Source: Ctenosaura bakeri
Taxonomy: Eukaryota; Chordata; Lepidosauria; Squamata; Iguanidae
Direction of reading: 5' to 3'
Length of the DNA: 64,000 nt
Assembly: GCA_948474755.1 (NCBI GenBank)
Contig: CAOLHI010000019.1
Coordinates: forward strand, 930,001-994,000
In this document: one piece after another, positions 12,701 to 26,800 of the stretch
Layout: each line of letters starts with the position of its first letter
How positions within the stretch are numbered: the stretch's first letter is position 1
Notes under the pieces: generated by a model
The model's database searches: none
Seen by the model: only the letters and a program-made list of their open reading frames with translations
What the model was told of the DNA's origin: nothing
Program-made: the position numbers and the translations under genes

Positions 12701-14819
12701 AAGATTCCAACTGATTGACTAAATTTACTAATAACTCATACATCCTTAGTAAACCCATGTGTTCATCAATGCTTCTGAGCACTGGGCCAAATTAACAGGC
12801 TTAAATAACGGTTAGTGCCCTGTTATCTATTATTATTAGACACTTGCAAATATATTGCAACAGTTTAGAACTGGAGAAAGTCAAGGCTATAGTCATATAC
12901 TTCTGAATTTGTATCATACTGTCATGTGTTGAAAATGAATAGTCTGAAACCCAGGAATATCTATCCTGCTTCCACACTGATCTGTTAGTGTAGGAGCAGT
13001 ACAAAAGCATAAAAACAGTTCTGCCAGCTCAGATCAATAACCTAAGAAGTCCAGCATTCTATTTTAATAGTGGCCAGCTGGATACCTTGGGGGAACTTGT
13101 GCGCAGGAAAGAAAAACAACAGGTTTCACCTACTGTTTGCACTGGAATCATGTATTCCCAGGTATATTGCCAGCAACAAACATTTTGCTGTCATGACCAG
13201 CAGCTGTTGACAGGATGAATGGCTATCACCTTTGTACCATATCTTCAACTAGTGAGTTCTTGTGGCTCTATATAAAACCAGCAGCAGCAGCCATTAGGAA
13301 TGATGATGGCTGGCTTTAGGCATCATAAGTGTGTGTAAATTCCCCACAGAAGAAGTTAGACATTTTTGTCCATTGCAGAAAATATGCATTTAGTTCAAGG
13401 AAGCTGAAGTGGGGTTGCACATGTGGGATGCAGATGTACACATGAGGATTCTTATGTGCATTTGGTTGCACATTTTGGCATGCATTTGAATGCACACACA
13501 GTGATGCAATGTTGCCATTCAACACAAGGGCTGTATAGCACAATCACTGTGTGGCTTTGTATGTGGAGATTTATACGATGCTACCCCAATGTATGATTTC
13601 AGCCCATGTCTGCTCCCTGCATTATTTGCCAGGTTATGAAAAACAACAAGATCTCTTTATGTTACATCCACAGTCCTGTTCAACACATGCTATTTGCTGA
13701 ATTTAGAAACAAAGAACCACCTGATTCCTAAAACATGACAGATGAGAATGTGCCAATGCAAAGATGTACATGACAAACATTTAGGGCTGTCAACCCCATC
13801 AGAATTAAACTGTTTAATAATAGGAGTTCTAAGAAGCTAATTAAGCATTGCAATTATCATAAATTATAATTTGCATAATAAAACAATTTCAAAGTCAAAG
13901 TTTATTTGCAAAGACAACATGTGAGTGTGTGAATGCATGCACATACACAATGAAAAGAGGAAACAATCATGGGCTCAACCAAGCTGGTTGCTTTAATGGC
14001 CAAGCGGAAGGCTCACAGGTTGTTCCATGATTTATATAAACCACTGATTCAATGTTTACAAATGTGATTAGAAGCAGTCCATGTAACCATTGATTAAATG
14101 TGTATCACGGATTAAATACATGCAAATGTGTGTGCAGTGTTTATGCTATTACAGTTATGCTACAGATTATATAGTAACAGAAAATAATGTTATGTTTTTC
14201 ATAGCCAGCACTAGGAATGACAGCCCCTTTTATAAAATGTAAATGAAAAACCTCTTGTGCAAACAGGGAATTATAGCATAGGGAAAATAGAAGAAGAAAA
14301 AACACTGCACTACAGCCCTTTTTGTCACAGCTAATGAACCACAGTTCAGTGGTAAAGCATATGCTTGGCATGTAGAATATCCTCCAACTCTAGCTAAAAA
14401 GACCTCAGGCAGAAGATCTAGAAAAGACGTCCACCTGGAACACTGTAATAGACACTTAGAATAAAGCATATAGTAAGAGTGTAAGTCATGCTCATAATGC
14501 AAGGCAATGAGCAAAGAAATTGCTCTGCTTCTTACCTAACAGCTTTCACTCAGATACTTGTATTGCACTAGGATGGTATCATTTATGTGACTACACTGTA
14601 TATTAAGACTTCCTCGGGCTGTTAAGTATGAAGTAAACTAGCCTTCCCCAATGTAATTCACTCTGTATGCGTTGGATAGCAATTTCATTTCTCAGTTGAC
14701 GTTTTAGCAGTTTCCTTCCCCGCCCCAGGCCTTTATTTAAGTATAGCATTGCAAATTGTTCATACCTGATTTTTTAAAATCTTTTATGATTGTTCCAAAT
14801 TATTCTACCTTGCTCCTAA

Positions 14820-14886
<67 letters not shown>

Positions 14887-17800
14887 TCAATGTAATTCAT
14901 GTTGGGAATTTCTATTGAAGGGTGGCACAGAGATTTCTACAAGAAAAACCCCAAAGCCAATCTACTAAACTTGAAGAAGACCACTGTTGAAGGATACAAC
15001 ACATGTACGGATGTCCCTGACATCTCCTGTTAAAAAGGAATCACATAGCTGGTGATGGGAAAGAATACTGTCTCAAACTTCAGGGAGATTCTGTCAGACA
15101 GAGAAGACAATATTTGACGAAGAGGCCAATGTTTGGAACAAAGCAGTTTCAGACACTGATTGGAACAAATATAAAACTAGTCATTTTATGCCACTAAGAG
15201 TGCTGGTATGATACTGTTTTATGAATCTGAAAGAAGTTGTGTGTTTCTACCAGGATAGTGTTAGCAGCTTCCCTGAGAGACAAACATCTGCATCATTGTG
15301 CCAGCTGTCAGAACAATGAGATGTCATGCAGTAAAGCTATGTGTCATTTTGCCTCATTCAGTGGGGGATGATGACTCATTAACAGTCCCAACCCTGAAAT
15401 GAACTCCTTTAGCTTGCCATGAAACTGACATTTTTAATTATGGAACATATGACAGGAATGCATGAAAAATGTAAAAGCCAGCTAATGAAACATTTCTTTC
15501 AGAAAAAGAAGAAATGAGATCGAATTTACCATGGGGCTGGAGGAGGGAGGAATCTAACCCATGTCATATTTCATTCTGAATCCTATTTTGGGAGTTATAC
15601 ATCTTGAAAAATGGCTGTGTTCAACAAAGGTTCCACTAAGTAGTTCTAAAAATAGGAGCTCTGTTTTAAGATATTTAATTGGCTGGAAATCTAAACATTC
15701 TCCTCTCTGCAACAGTCTCAGTGTGCCTCTCATATCAGAGACACAGTGTGGAATATTGGATAGAAGGCTAGACAGGGAGCTAGACAATCCAAGTTCTAGT
15801 CCCCACTGAACTCAACAGGTGATCAAGTCACTTTGTTTGGCCTGACTTACTTTACAGAGATTCTGGGCAAATAAAAGTTGACAAGAATCACATATGATGC
15901 TCTGAACTACAGATGATGTCCATGAAAGAAAGGCAAAATATAACTAAGAATTCCCATATTAGACTTGCAGTTTGCCCTGTGATTTCACCATACATTAAGA
16001 CTACAGTTCAATACGCAGTTATTTGAAAGCAAAACCCATTCAGCTGTGCGGCTTGATTCTAAACAGACATGCACAGGACAGTACCATAAATGAGGCAGGT
16101 GGAAGCAAATAAGAGTATAGAGACTTTCATATGGCATTTCTTTAACTGCTAATTAGTTATGAGGTGGAACATGTCAGAATTGATTCAAGGTTCTCCTTTC
16201 ATCAAAGTGCTGCCTGTGACAAATCAAGTCTATGTCAGAGATGTAAACAATACTTTGCAATGGTTCCAATCTTCAACTGAGCTTCAGCTGTTTTTTTGGC
16301 ACACTGAGACAAACCACTGAAAACATGGTTAATCACTGCAAGATTGTCCACATTATGGGACTTTTTAATATTTTATATGCAGAAAAACTTTTTTCCCCAG
16401 TAAGATTGTTTCAAAATGCAATTTTTCTAAAAAAAATTGTGAAACATGAACATACTTCCATAATCTTGTGTCTGAGGTCAGTGAAAACTTGTGAGAACTT
16501 CTTCATTTTTTAATGCAAGAACAAATAACAAAGATGTACATCTCTAATCTTTGTTGCTGTTGTGTGCCTTCAATTCCATTTCCCACTTATGGTAACCCTA
16601 TGCAAACTTATTACAGGGTTTCCTCTACAAGATTTATTCAGATGGGGTTTGCCTTTGCTCTCTGAAGCTTAGAAAGTGTGACTTGTCCAAGCTGAGCCAG
16701 TGAGTTTCTATGGTCAAGAAGGGATTTCAACCCTGGTCTCCAGAGCTGTAGTCTAATGCTCAAACCATTGTATCACACTGACTCTTACTCTTCATGTTTA
16801 TTTATCGAGTAGAAATGACCTACATAATATGGTTTATTCATGCTATAGCTGCCAAAACACACAAGTCATAGTTTGTCAATACTGCATAAACAATTTACAT
16901 GACAAAACCACATACCACCATTCTAGTGCAAAATTGACCTAAAACTGCTCTGAGATATGGAAGAACGAAGGCTGGATTAAGACTGCTAGGGCCCTGGAGC
17001 AGCCCCAAGAATAAGGTTCTTTTGGTGCATGTTTGTGAACTATTCTATAGAAATTAAATAGTGACATATACAAAAACACAAAAATCTTCATGTTCCAACC
17101 CATTTTTAGCCCCGTACTTTCAATGAAACTTAACAACCCCAATGTATATAGTTTTACTTGGTTATTCAAGTAACTCACAAAATGCTGATGATCACAAAAA
17201 CACATGGGGATTCAGGAAATGACTGTGGGAGAAAAATAAGCAAGCTGCACCTTTTCCCTGAAACATGGAGGCCCTTATCTTTTGAAGGGCCTGGTGCAAT
17301 TGCTTTGAATGAATCACTAATAACCTGGAAAGAGTACATTAAAGAGCTGTTCTACTGTTTTCATGTCACCAAGATGAAGCTTTAGCTTTGATGTAATCAA
17401 AATTACATGCAGCCAGACTATGGGAGCTCTTTGCTTCTGTGAATGAGGGCCGATAAGCTTTGAATATTACAATTAGTGTGGTATTAGTGGGTCATATAAA
17501 TACATTATTACTGTACATTTCAAGTATCAGCATAACCACTTTCTCTACAATTGGTCCAAGCTGAAATCCACTATGCTGTACAGGGATGTGAGATACTTTT
17601 AAAATTCAGGTCCTTTCCACAGTGTCTTTCCAACCTGGCATGGGGACAGGAGAGGAGTGGGACTGCAACAACCCTTCTGCATGATATCAACATGGCCTCC
17701 CTCCTCTCCCATTCCCAGGCAGTACGATCGCAGACTGAACCATTGATGAGTTTTCCCTGTCAATGACATGCAATTGTGCCACTATCCTACACTTAGCTAT

Positions 17801-20800
17801 CCTGTGGAAGAGCAGGAAGTGTGACGGCAGCACTTCCTGTGCCAGTGCAGCTGGGGAAAATACTTGGCTGTGCTGCGGAAGGACGCAGTGTATCTATTGT
17901 GGTCCCTTCTGCAAGGAACCGGTCCCATTCAGAGGGGAGTGCTTCTATCGCACTCCCTTCCTGGCAGAGCCACTGCTGGGATCTCGAGGCAAGTTAGAGT
18001 GTGAAAAAGGCCTTAATTTCAATGGCTGAAGTTACTTCAATGGCTGATAATAGGGAAGATTCTAATCTTTCCAACAGATAAGTTGCTATGTTCATTACAC
18101 ATCTTCATTTTAAACGGGCTTTTTCAGGAGAAGGCTCCCAGTGGACTGCATTAATTAGCGGAGATGCAAACACAGAGAATGATGGTGCCGATTGTCACAA
18201 AGTCAACAGCAATGCACGTTTTTTTTCTCACTAATGGACAAAGATGAATAGCACCAAGTGCTTCTCTTAAGAATTGTATAAGACTATATAGTCCTGTATG
18301 ACTAAGCAGAAATGTCTAACAATCTCCAAAAAATGTTGGCAGAGCATATAAACAAACCTTATGTAACAAATACCTTTACATAACAATAACTAATTGTGGA
18401 ACTATCTAAACTGAACTAGCCTCCACAAATGGGGGTTGCTTATTCGAAAGGAAGTACCAGGAGTGTATTTAAGGGACTCACAAGAGCAACACATCAATAT
18501 TTTACCATTAGCTAATCAAGCTTTTTGTACTAGTATTTTCATTAGTTTTCTCCTCCCTTCCCAGGGGCTGGCTAAACAATCTGAGTATAGCTGAAAGCAT
18601 GTGCCTGCTTCCCTTCCCCCCCGCCCAACAATTGATTTTCTTTTGAAACCTTAAAATCAATAATGGAGTTCTGATTAAACATCAGTTCTTTGATGTGACT
18701 CTGGATTCTGGGGCATTACATTTGTGATTATCTATGAAACTACCAGATAAAACATACACAGTAGCAACCATTTTAGATCCCCTGTAGTGAAGTCATCAGG
18801 ATGTAGTAACTGAAAATAGGCTTAACAAAACTTCCCGTTCAATAAATCTTGAGTTGCCTGGCCCACTCAGGTAATTTGCAATTAAAGCAAGCAGGCTGAT
18901 ATATGAAAAGGCAATCATTCTTCAAAGTTCTGATTTATACTGTTCAGAGCTTTCTGGTAGCAATGTGATCAGTTATGAAGGAAAATAGTACCTTTTCTCT
19001 CAAATTTGTCATAAGGCAGAAATTCTGGTGGGTGGCCCTAGTTCTGCTATGGAAAATGTATCATACTAAAAGCATACAAGAACCACCATTTCTTCTAGCT
19101 GCCAAATACCATTATTATATCCAATGAGGGTTGCTCAGATTTTGCAATTTCCCCCTTATTTCTTCAGTTAAGAGAAATAAGTATTCTCTATTGCTTTGGA
19201 AGCAAATCCACAACTGTGGAGATTACTCAGCTGCTGCAAGTCCACAGCCAGCTTGCAAAACCCCACTGGAGAAAAAGAAGAAAGCAAAATGCATTTTTCT
19301 CTTCCAACCTGGCCAGCATGAGTGCAGAGCTTAGGAAGAGACAATTCTTCCACCACAGACTCATCTCTCTTTCCACAGGATTGCTCTGGCAGGTTGCAAT
19401 CCTATATCCACTTCTTTGGGAATAAGCACCTTTGAAAATAATGGGATTGGCTGACTAACAGGCAAGAATATGATTTCACTGGTAAGTGCACTTAATTTTC
19501 TAGGCTACTAACAGGAAAAAGAATAATCTATAGCTAAGTAATAGTTCATAAGAGCTTTTCTGTATGTGGCTATTATACACTGTTTTGTCAAATAGCTTTT
19601 AGTCATTCAAGTGATAGAGAACCAAAGCCTAAGTAATTTTCTGGTTTCCTGGATTTTGCACCTGCAACAAAGGACTACATGCTGGCTGCTACCCAGAACA
19701 GTTTTCACAAATGAATATAAAATGTTTCTAACAGTGTTCCAAAAGCCTTGAAGCTTCTCTCCATGATACAGACACCGATCTGTACCATAGAAAGATAAAC
19801 CTTTGGTAAATTAAAGGCCTTCTTCATGGGTACATTCTGCAAAGTATAGCAAGTGCCATTGTTTACAAGAAAGGAACAATATTCCTTTTAAAACAGACGG
19901 AAAACAGTTGCACATGAAGCTGCTGAACACAAGGCTTCCTGTTTTTTTCTAGCCATCGTTCATTAAATACAGTGTTTTAGCCTATGCACTGCTGTTGTCT
20001 TGCTACCCTAGAGTTTGATGCTGCTGTTGCTTAAATAAATACAATCCTCACTGAAATCTGAGTAGCAATACATAACTAATATTTTTGGGTACAAAGCATT
20101 CCCAAGGAATATCTCAGAATAATTTAGCCTGTCATCTAATGTTTAGCTTACACTTGGCTGGAAAGATAGATAAACAGATGGACCAATGACAGAGAGGTAG
20201 CTACACTGGAAAAATAAATAAATTACAATTTAAAAAACATAGATTCTGGTGAACTACCTATAAAACTGACAACATTTAATTCATTAGAGAGTGACAAAAA
20301 TGGTTCTCTAATGAGTAAAGGAACACAGTTTACATTGTGAAGATGTCCATTTTCTGGCATGGATTGCAAAGCGATAAACTAGTAGCCATCAACTAATCAA
20401 TTAGTTAGTATAATTGTGGGTAGATTAGTCAATTTAAAATCTTTTGATGAAATCATCAGGCAGATTACTTTCTTTAAAAAAAACTGCATAATTTTTATAA
20501 TTGCACCCAGGGGTTTAGAACGTTTGAAATTATTCATTGTGCATAAGAAAATGAATAATCAAGTACTAACATCTCTACATAGGATCATGCTAGCAGGACA
20601 AAAGATATGGAGGATGTTTTCTTGTTTTTTTCTACTGCAGGGCTCCCACCACCACCACCACCACCACCACCACCACCACCACCACCACTACCATCAGGGC
20701 AGGGCTGTGGTTTGGATCCTGTGCATCTATGGTATCTCAGCATGCCCTTAGAAAGCTTCCTTTTCATCCCTCTGTCATTAGAGTTCCAACAGCAGAAGAA

Positions 20801-23800
20801 TTTCTGGCACAGACCTTTCTGAAGTCTGTCAGAAAGTGATGTCTAAGAGCTTTTACAGCTCCTAGCACTTCAGCCTTAATCAACAATTGTGTAAGTTAAT
20901 TTTTATGGAAGAGTTGTCCCTAATATTCCTTATCTGGTGGGAATTGTGACAGCATTGAAATTTCATGGAATAATAATCTCCTCTATGCTCATAAACCGCA
21001 ATTGAGAAATAAATCTCTTTTGCTGGCTGGACGCAGACAGCACCGGATAACTTCTCATGTAGTTCTTGCAGTATTATAGTCTTCCATTTTCCCCCTGTTG
21101 CAGTGAATCTGCATACAAGCCAACAGCTCTTACCATAGAGTGATATTCACATATTGTCATGGTACAGAAGATTGCTAGTGGCTTGTACCCTCTATTTGCA
21201 TTAAAAACAATAGTTTTCTTACTACCATATAAATATCAGCAGGGATTTGTTTCCATACCTCTCTGATAGCTGTACAAAACTCACTCTGCAGGACTTTTTT
21301 AAGCGACTGTAGCTTGTGTCCAGGTACTTCTCCAGATTCCTGTAGTTTCTCCAGCAGTTCAATAGCTCTGGCAACATCTGAATAGATAAAAATGAGGCAA
21401 AAGGTCAGGGAGGGACATATTATGATTTCATACAGTTGGAACAGAAATAATGCAAGGAGCATATGCTACAATTTTTCAACTACACAGTGATATTTTTGTA
21501 CCCCACAATTATTTTAATGTTTCAATCCATACTAAGCAGATCAGGCTTAGTACTGCATTTTCTGTTACCTTAAATAGGCCGATTGCTTTAGATTACAATC
21601 TTATACAAATCATATTATATGGGCACTGTAGAAGAACTTCAAAGATGGGTGCAAAAGGTTCCTCCCCCCAACAAAGGTAATCATCCAGTTGGTCATGTAA
21701 GCCCACATCTCACTGATCCACAAAGCTGAACACAACCTATCAACCTACAGGTTTTTTAGTACAACCTCTGCCCAAATTCTCTCACCACTCCTGGCTTGAT
21801 ATGTCTTCTTTGGTTTACATCTTTGATTTTAATTCACATCTATTGTAGCCAATGGTTTTGATGCAGCACTTTTGGCCAAGTTACAATGTGTCTGCACTCT
21901 CTGGATGACACAAAAGCAATAAGGGAAAAGGAAAAACCCAGCAGACCAAATATTTCTGTGCTATCTAGATATGACAAGGGAGGGCATAAACAACTTCTTT
22001 CTGACCTATCTGTTCCCAACCTGTTTGACAGCAACCCATTTCCAACTCAGTGTCCAACAAATGTTTTGCACTAAAATGCCATTACCCCGTGCCAACTTCA
22101 TCAATGGTCAAAACATTTGGAAGGCAACAGTCTGAAGAAGACTGTCAAAGATCTTCTGGGGAGCACCATTCACAAACATCTCAAAAAAACCCACCACCAC
22201 GAAAACCCCCAGTCCTCTTCCCCATTTCCCCTTTTACATGTGCCCAAGTAGCCATGCATCTTACTTCTTTTTGGCCTTCTCCTGGTTTTGCATTACCCTT
22301 TTCTTTAGCCCAGGAGACCAGGGTATGAATCTTTGTTTGGCCATGGAAAACTCTTGGGTGACCTTGGGCAAAGTCACATTCTCTCAGCCTCAGAAGAAGG
22401 CAAAGGCACTCCCTCTGAACAAATCTTGACAGGAAAACATTGTTCTCAGCACCAGGGCCAGAGGCAAAGGGATAGGAAAGGGAGCTTCAGAGGAGAGAAG
22501 GAAGGCACCTGCATGCCTCCCTCTCCTCCATTTCCTTGCCTTATGTCTGGGTGCTTGCCTTTCTTCTCTGCACCTGGCCAAACTGAAGAGAATGGGAGCA
22601 GGGGAATGCAGGGGGTACAGGTGCACCTTTCAAATAATCAAGATTTGTGAATGTCAAGCACATGAATGTGGAGGGAAGACTGTAATAATGTCCAAAAATG
22701 ATAACAGAATGAAGAATTGTTGATGTGCTTATTGTACATATTTCAGTGGCAAGAAGATACTTTCAGGTATACTTATCTCATCCTTGTTTCACTATCCTTG
22801 GAACGACATACACAGCAGGGCTGAAGAAACCCTTTCAGTCCCCGGGTCAACATTTTCTTGAGCTTAATTGCAGCAATGGTTAAGACTAAGTACAAAATGA
22901 GAGGCGAAGCAGAATGGATAGAAAGATGTAAATCTTACTTATTTTCCCAGGTAGAGCCACTTTCAGGGATGCGAAATTGCCAGGTTGTACACCAAATCTT
23001 TGGTAAAAAGTCTGTAGGCAATGTATCATAGCTCTTGTTTTAGGTAAAATCTTGTCAGTTTGCCAAGAACTTCTCCTTCATTCAAAAACATTGCCAACCT
23101 ATAAACTAGAGCTTCTGTTGTTGTTGTTGTTGTTGTTGTTGTTTTTGTTTTTGTTGTTGTTGTTGCTGTGTGCTTCAAGTAGTTTCTAACATGGTGACCT
23201 CTAAGATGAACCTATCACAGGGTTTTCTTGGCAAGATTTGTTCAGGGCGAGTTGTCTTTCCCTTTCTCTGAGGCTGAGAGATTGTGACTTGTCCAAGTAC
23301 CCAGTGGGTTTCCACAGCCAAATGGAGATTTGAACCGTGAGTTGTAGTCCAAAGCTCAAATCACTGCACCACACTCACTCTCTAGAGCTTCTGTCTCATG
23401 AAAAATCTTTCCAGTCCATGCACTGGAGCTCAAGTTCAATGTAAAGCCTTCCAGGGAAGCAAAAAGGAGCATGTTATTCTGGAAAACCTTCCCTAGCTCT
23501 TTATCTGAAATTGGAGATTTAAGTTAGAAGTATCTTCGGTACCAGAAGGGGAGGTTCCCCTCCCCTGATATAAAGCATGAATTTTTGATTCAGATGTTCT
23601 GCAGGGGATTGTTTCTTTACAGAAACAAACAAATCTTTACAAATTTGTTTCTTTACAAACAACTCTTTTCTTTCTGTTTTTCTCTCTGTAATAACATTAA
23701 CAATGGTTGCAGTATTCTGCATTGGATAGACTAGCTAACAAGGAAAAAAAAAAGCAAAGATAATATTTCAGGTGTCTTACACATTTTCCCCACAGAATAA

Positions 23801-26800
23801 TAACTTGACTGAAGAAGCATGCAATTCAGGTAAGGCATACTAAGAAAAACAGAATCTGAGAGATGGTCCTTATAGTCAATGTTATTTCCTCTCACTACTA
23901 GCAGCTCCCCAGAATATCAGGTGGAGGCCTGCTCAGCCTGGTTAAGCAAGTGTTGTACCTGGACCCCCCCCCCACACACAAGTACAGTGGGCCCACTGTA
24001 CCCATGACTCACAACCCATGAATTCAACCCACCACAGATTCAAATGTACATAATACTGTGCATTTGAATATATGGTGGGGAGCACACTAGCCACCTGCTT
24101 CTGCCTTTGAGGTGGTGGGGTTCTTTCACAAGGCAGAAGCAGGCAGCTGGCACCATTTTTAATTGGGGTTTACTACATAAGCCTCATCTTGCAAGGCTTC
24201 ACAGTCTCTCTGCAAGTCTTGTGAGGGTTGCAGAGAAGCTATGAACACAAGGTGAAGCTTACTCACTAAGGCCCAATTAAAAATGGCATAAGACAGAGTT
24301 GATGTCAAGCGCACATTCTTCAGGCTCCCTTGCCTCTGGGGAGGCCAGGTGACCTGCTCTCTGGAGGTGGGGGGAGCCTGAAGAATGCAGAGAGCCTGGT
24401 GGCTGGGGCTTGCTGCCCCCTTTTGCTGCCACCCTGCACCATTTTTAACAGGAGCTTATAAGCCTCACCTTGTGTTCATGGTCTCTCTGAAAGCCTCATG
24501 AGGCTGACCTGAGCATGCATGTTTTTTTGGTATCCACAGGGGCTCCTGGAACCAATCCCCTGTGGACACGGTGGACCTGCTCTGTTTCTTTAATCCCATT
24601 GAGTGCAGTGGGTCTGTTCTAAGTATCACTGGATCTGGGTACAGCCCCATTATTTTTCTAACTTTCTGATCCAAAAAGAATGCATATTAGACAGCTGGTG
24701 CACATTTGCCTGGGAATAAACACCATTTGCTGCAGAAAAGCATAATACATTTTAGTGAAAAGGTAATAAGGTGGCATCTACACATGCCCAACCAGCTGGC
24801 TGCAGACTGAGTAAGAAGAAAAGAAGGATGCTTTGGAAAGGAGGTAATGATGGATCTATTCCCCTAGTGCTGAGACATAAAGGTTTTGTAAGTAACAGTG
24901 TTACCTGTACAGTGGGCCCTTGGTATCCACTAGAGCAGGGCTTTCCAAATGGTGTACCATGACACGTATGTTGCCTGAAGTGTGTAGGTGTGTCGCCTAC
25001 AATCTTGGAAATGTGTGTTATCATTTATAAATCATATATTTTAAAAATATATGAAAGGTTTTCACGAGATATGTTGTGTCCCCATACATTTTGTTATTAC
25101 AATTTATGTATGCGTCTGTATCTCTAATAAGGGGTTAGTTTAACCTCTGGTTTGCTAGTAAAACTGAATTACTGTGTTGCAAAATGATGAGTGTTTAAAA
25201 AAAGTGTGTCACCAACATGAAAAGTTTGGAAAGCTCTGCACTAGTGTTTGGTTCCAAGACCTCTCCTAGTCTGTGGGAACCAAAATTTGTGGATGCTCAA
25301 GTCCTATTACATACAGTAGCATAGTAAAATGGTTTCCCTTATATTAAATGGCAAAATCAAAGTATGCTTTTTGGAATTTTTTTATAAGGGGGGGTGAGTA
25401 ATAATTTCAAGCTGTGGTTGGTTGAATCCATGGATACAGAATTCATGGATATGGAAGGCTGACTGTAATAAGTTAGTTTCGAAGCAAAGTGGCGCAATAA
25501 CATCCCTTTTACAAAGAGATGTAATAGCTGGTAGCATCATTACTTTTTGTTTCATTAATTTACTAACAGCTACTCAATACTTTGTCTTCAATACTTTTTT
25601 GGAGCAAAATACTTGAGGAGGGGGGCTTTGGGATGTCCTTTTTTGAAAAAAAAAGTAAACAAGGTATAGTGATGGGGGGAAATGGGGCATTACCCTGTCA
25701 AAAAAGAATTCTGCCCCCAATGAATTTTTCTTGCAGTCTCCAAATTTCTAGCATATTAGTAAAATCTAGACATCCAGAGAAAACTGATAAGTTAGACTCT
25801 TGCAAAATCCCACGACTTCACAAACTTACTAAGTTATTGTACATGTTCAAGGAAGCCTTTCTATGCATGTGCTCTTTGTACACCACAGGACCAACCTTTT
25901 GAACATCTGCAGCTTGTGTGAGAATTTATTCTCAGTTTTGACACATGTGTTGACACCATACAGGTGCTCCATGCTTCATCAGAGAAAGAAAAATTTGCAG
26001 AGGCATCATGGCTCATTAGACTTATTAACAGGTTAAATCATTATAGTAGGTTGATTTGCACAATATGCATTTACTTCCTAGCTTGGGAAGAAATACACAT
26101 TTGATAGATCTTATTTGTTTGTATTTTCTAATGTAATCATCTATACATTTCTGTTTTCCTAACTGCTCCACCCACTCACCATGCAATCATATAATCTAAC
26201 ACGTGCAAATATAGCTTCAGACTCACTATTATTTCACCTCTGAACTCCTAAAAACAGCTTAAATAAAGGCAAAAAAGTTACCATTTATTTTACAAAACTA
26301 TTTTTCATGTTGAAAATAATTATATTTTAAATTGATTTGGTTTTTTTGGGGGGGGGGATTCTCAATGCACTTTTTAATTACATAAACTTCTTTCATACTC
26401 ATTAAACACTTCTGTGCTTCCCAATTTTTGTCTCTACCCTGCCCCTGTGAAAATCGTAATGCTACACTCATACAGTAAAGAAAAGTAAAGTAAGAAGGAA
26501 TGTAATGAGTAACATCATGAGGAAAATCGAGTGACAAGTGATTGCAACGAGTAAGTGCGGGGAGGAACGTGAAGACTGAATAAAAAGCAACTTTCCAGTC
26601 TCTGTGCTTCTCACCATCTCTATCACCAGCCATACTCCTGGTAGTCATTTGTCCCCCAAGTCAACTGTTGGGACTTGGATTTCAGCTTCAAGGTCCAGGC
26701 TTGTGCTACACTACCATTCAATGGAAAGTATACAGATTAGTGAATCCTGGATTTGAGATGACCTGTTCAACTATGGGTAGGCCAGGAAGTTTCACTCAGC

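Noticed and set aside
14821..14888. CRISPR-like or other array
   Set aside because: Simple (TTTC)n microsatellite; no spacers, and the window is a vertebrate genome.
20416..20751. 111-codon ORF with a poly-His tract
   Set aside because: The tract is the (CCA)n microsatellite; overlapping frames give poly-Pro and poly-Gly equally well.
26298..26648. 116-codon minus-strand ORF in intron 1
   Set aside because: Ends in an A-rich, Asn/Lys tract, has no recognisable domain and no splice context joining it to LIN7A.
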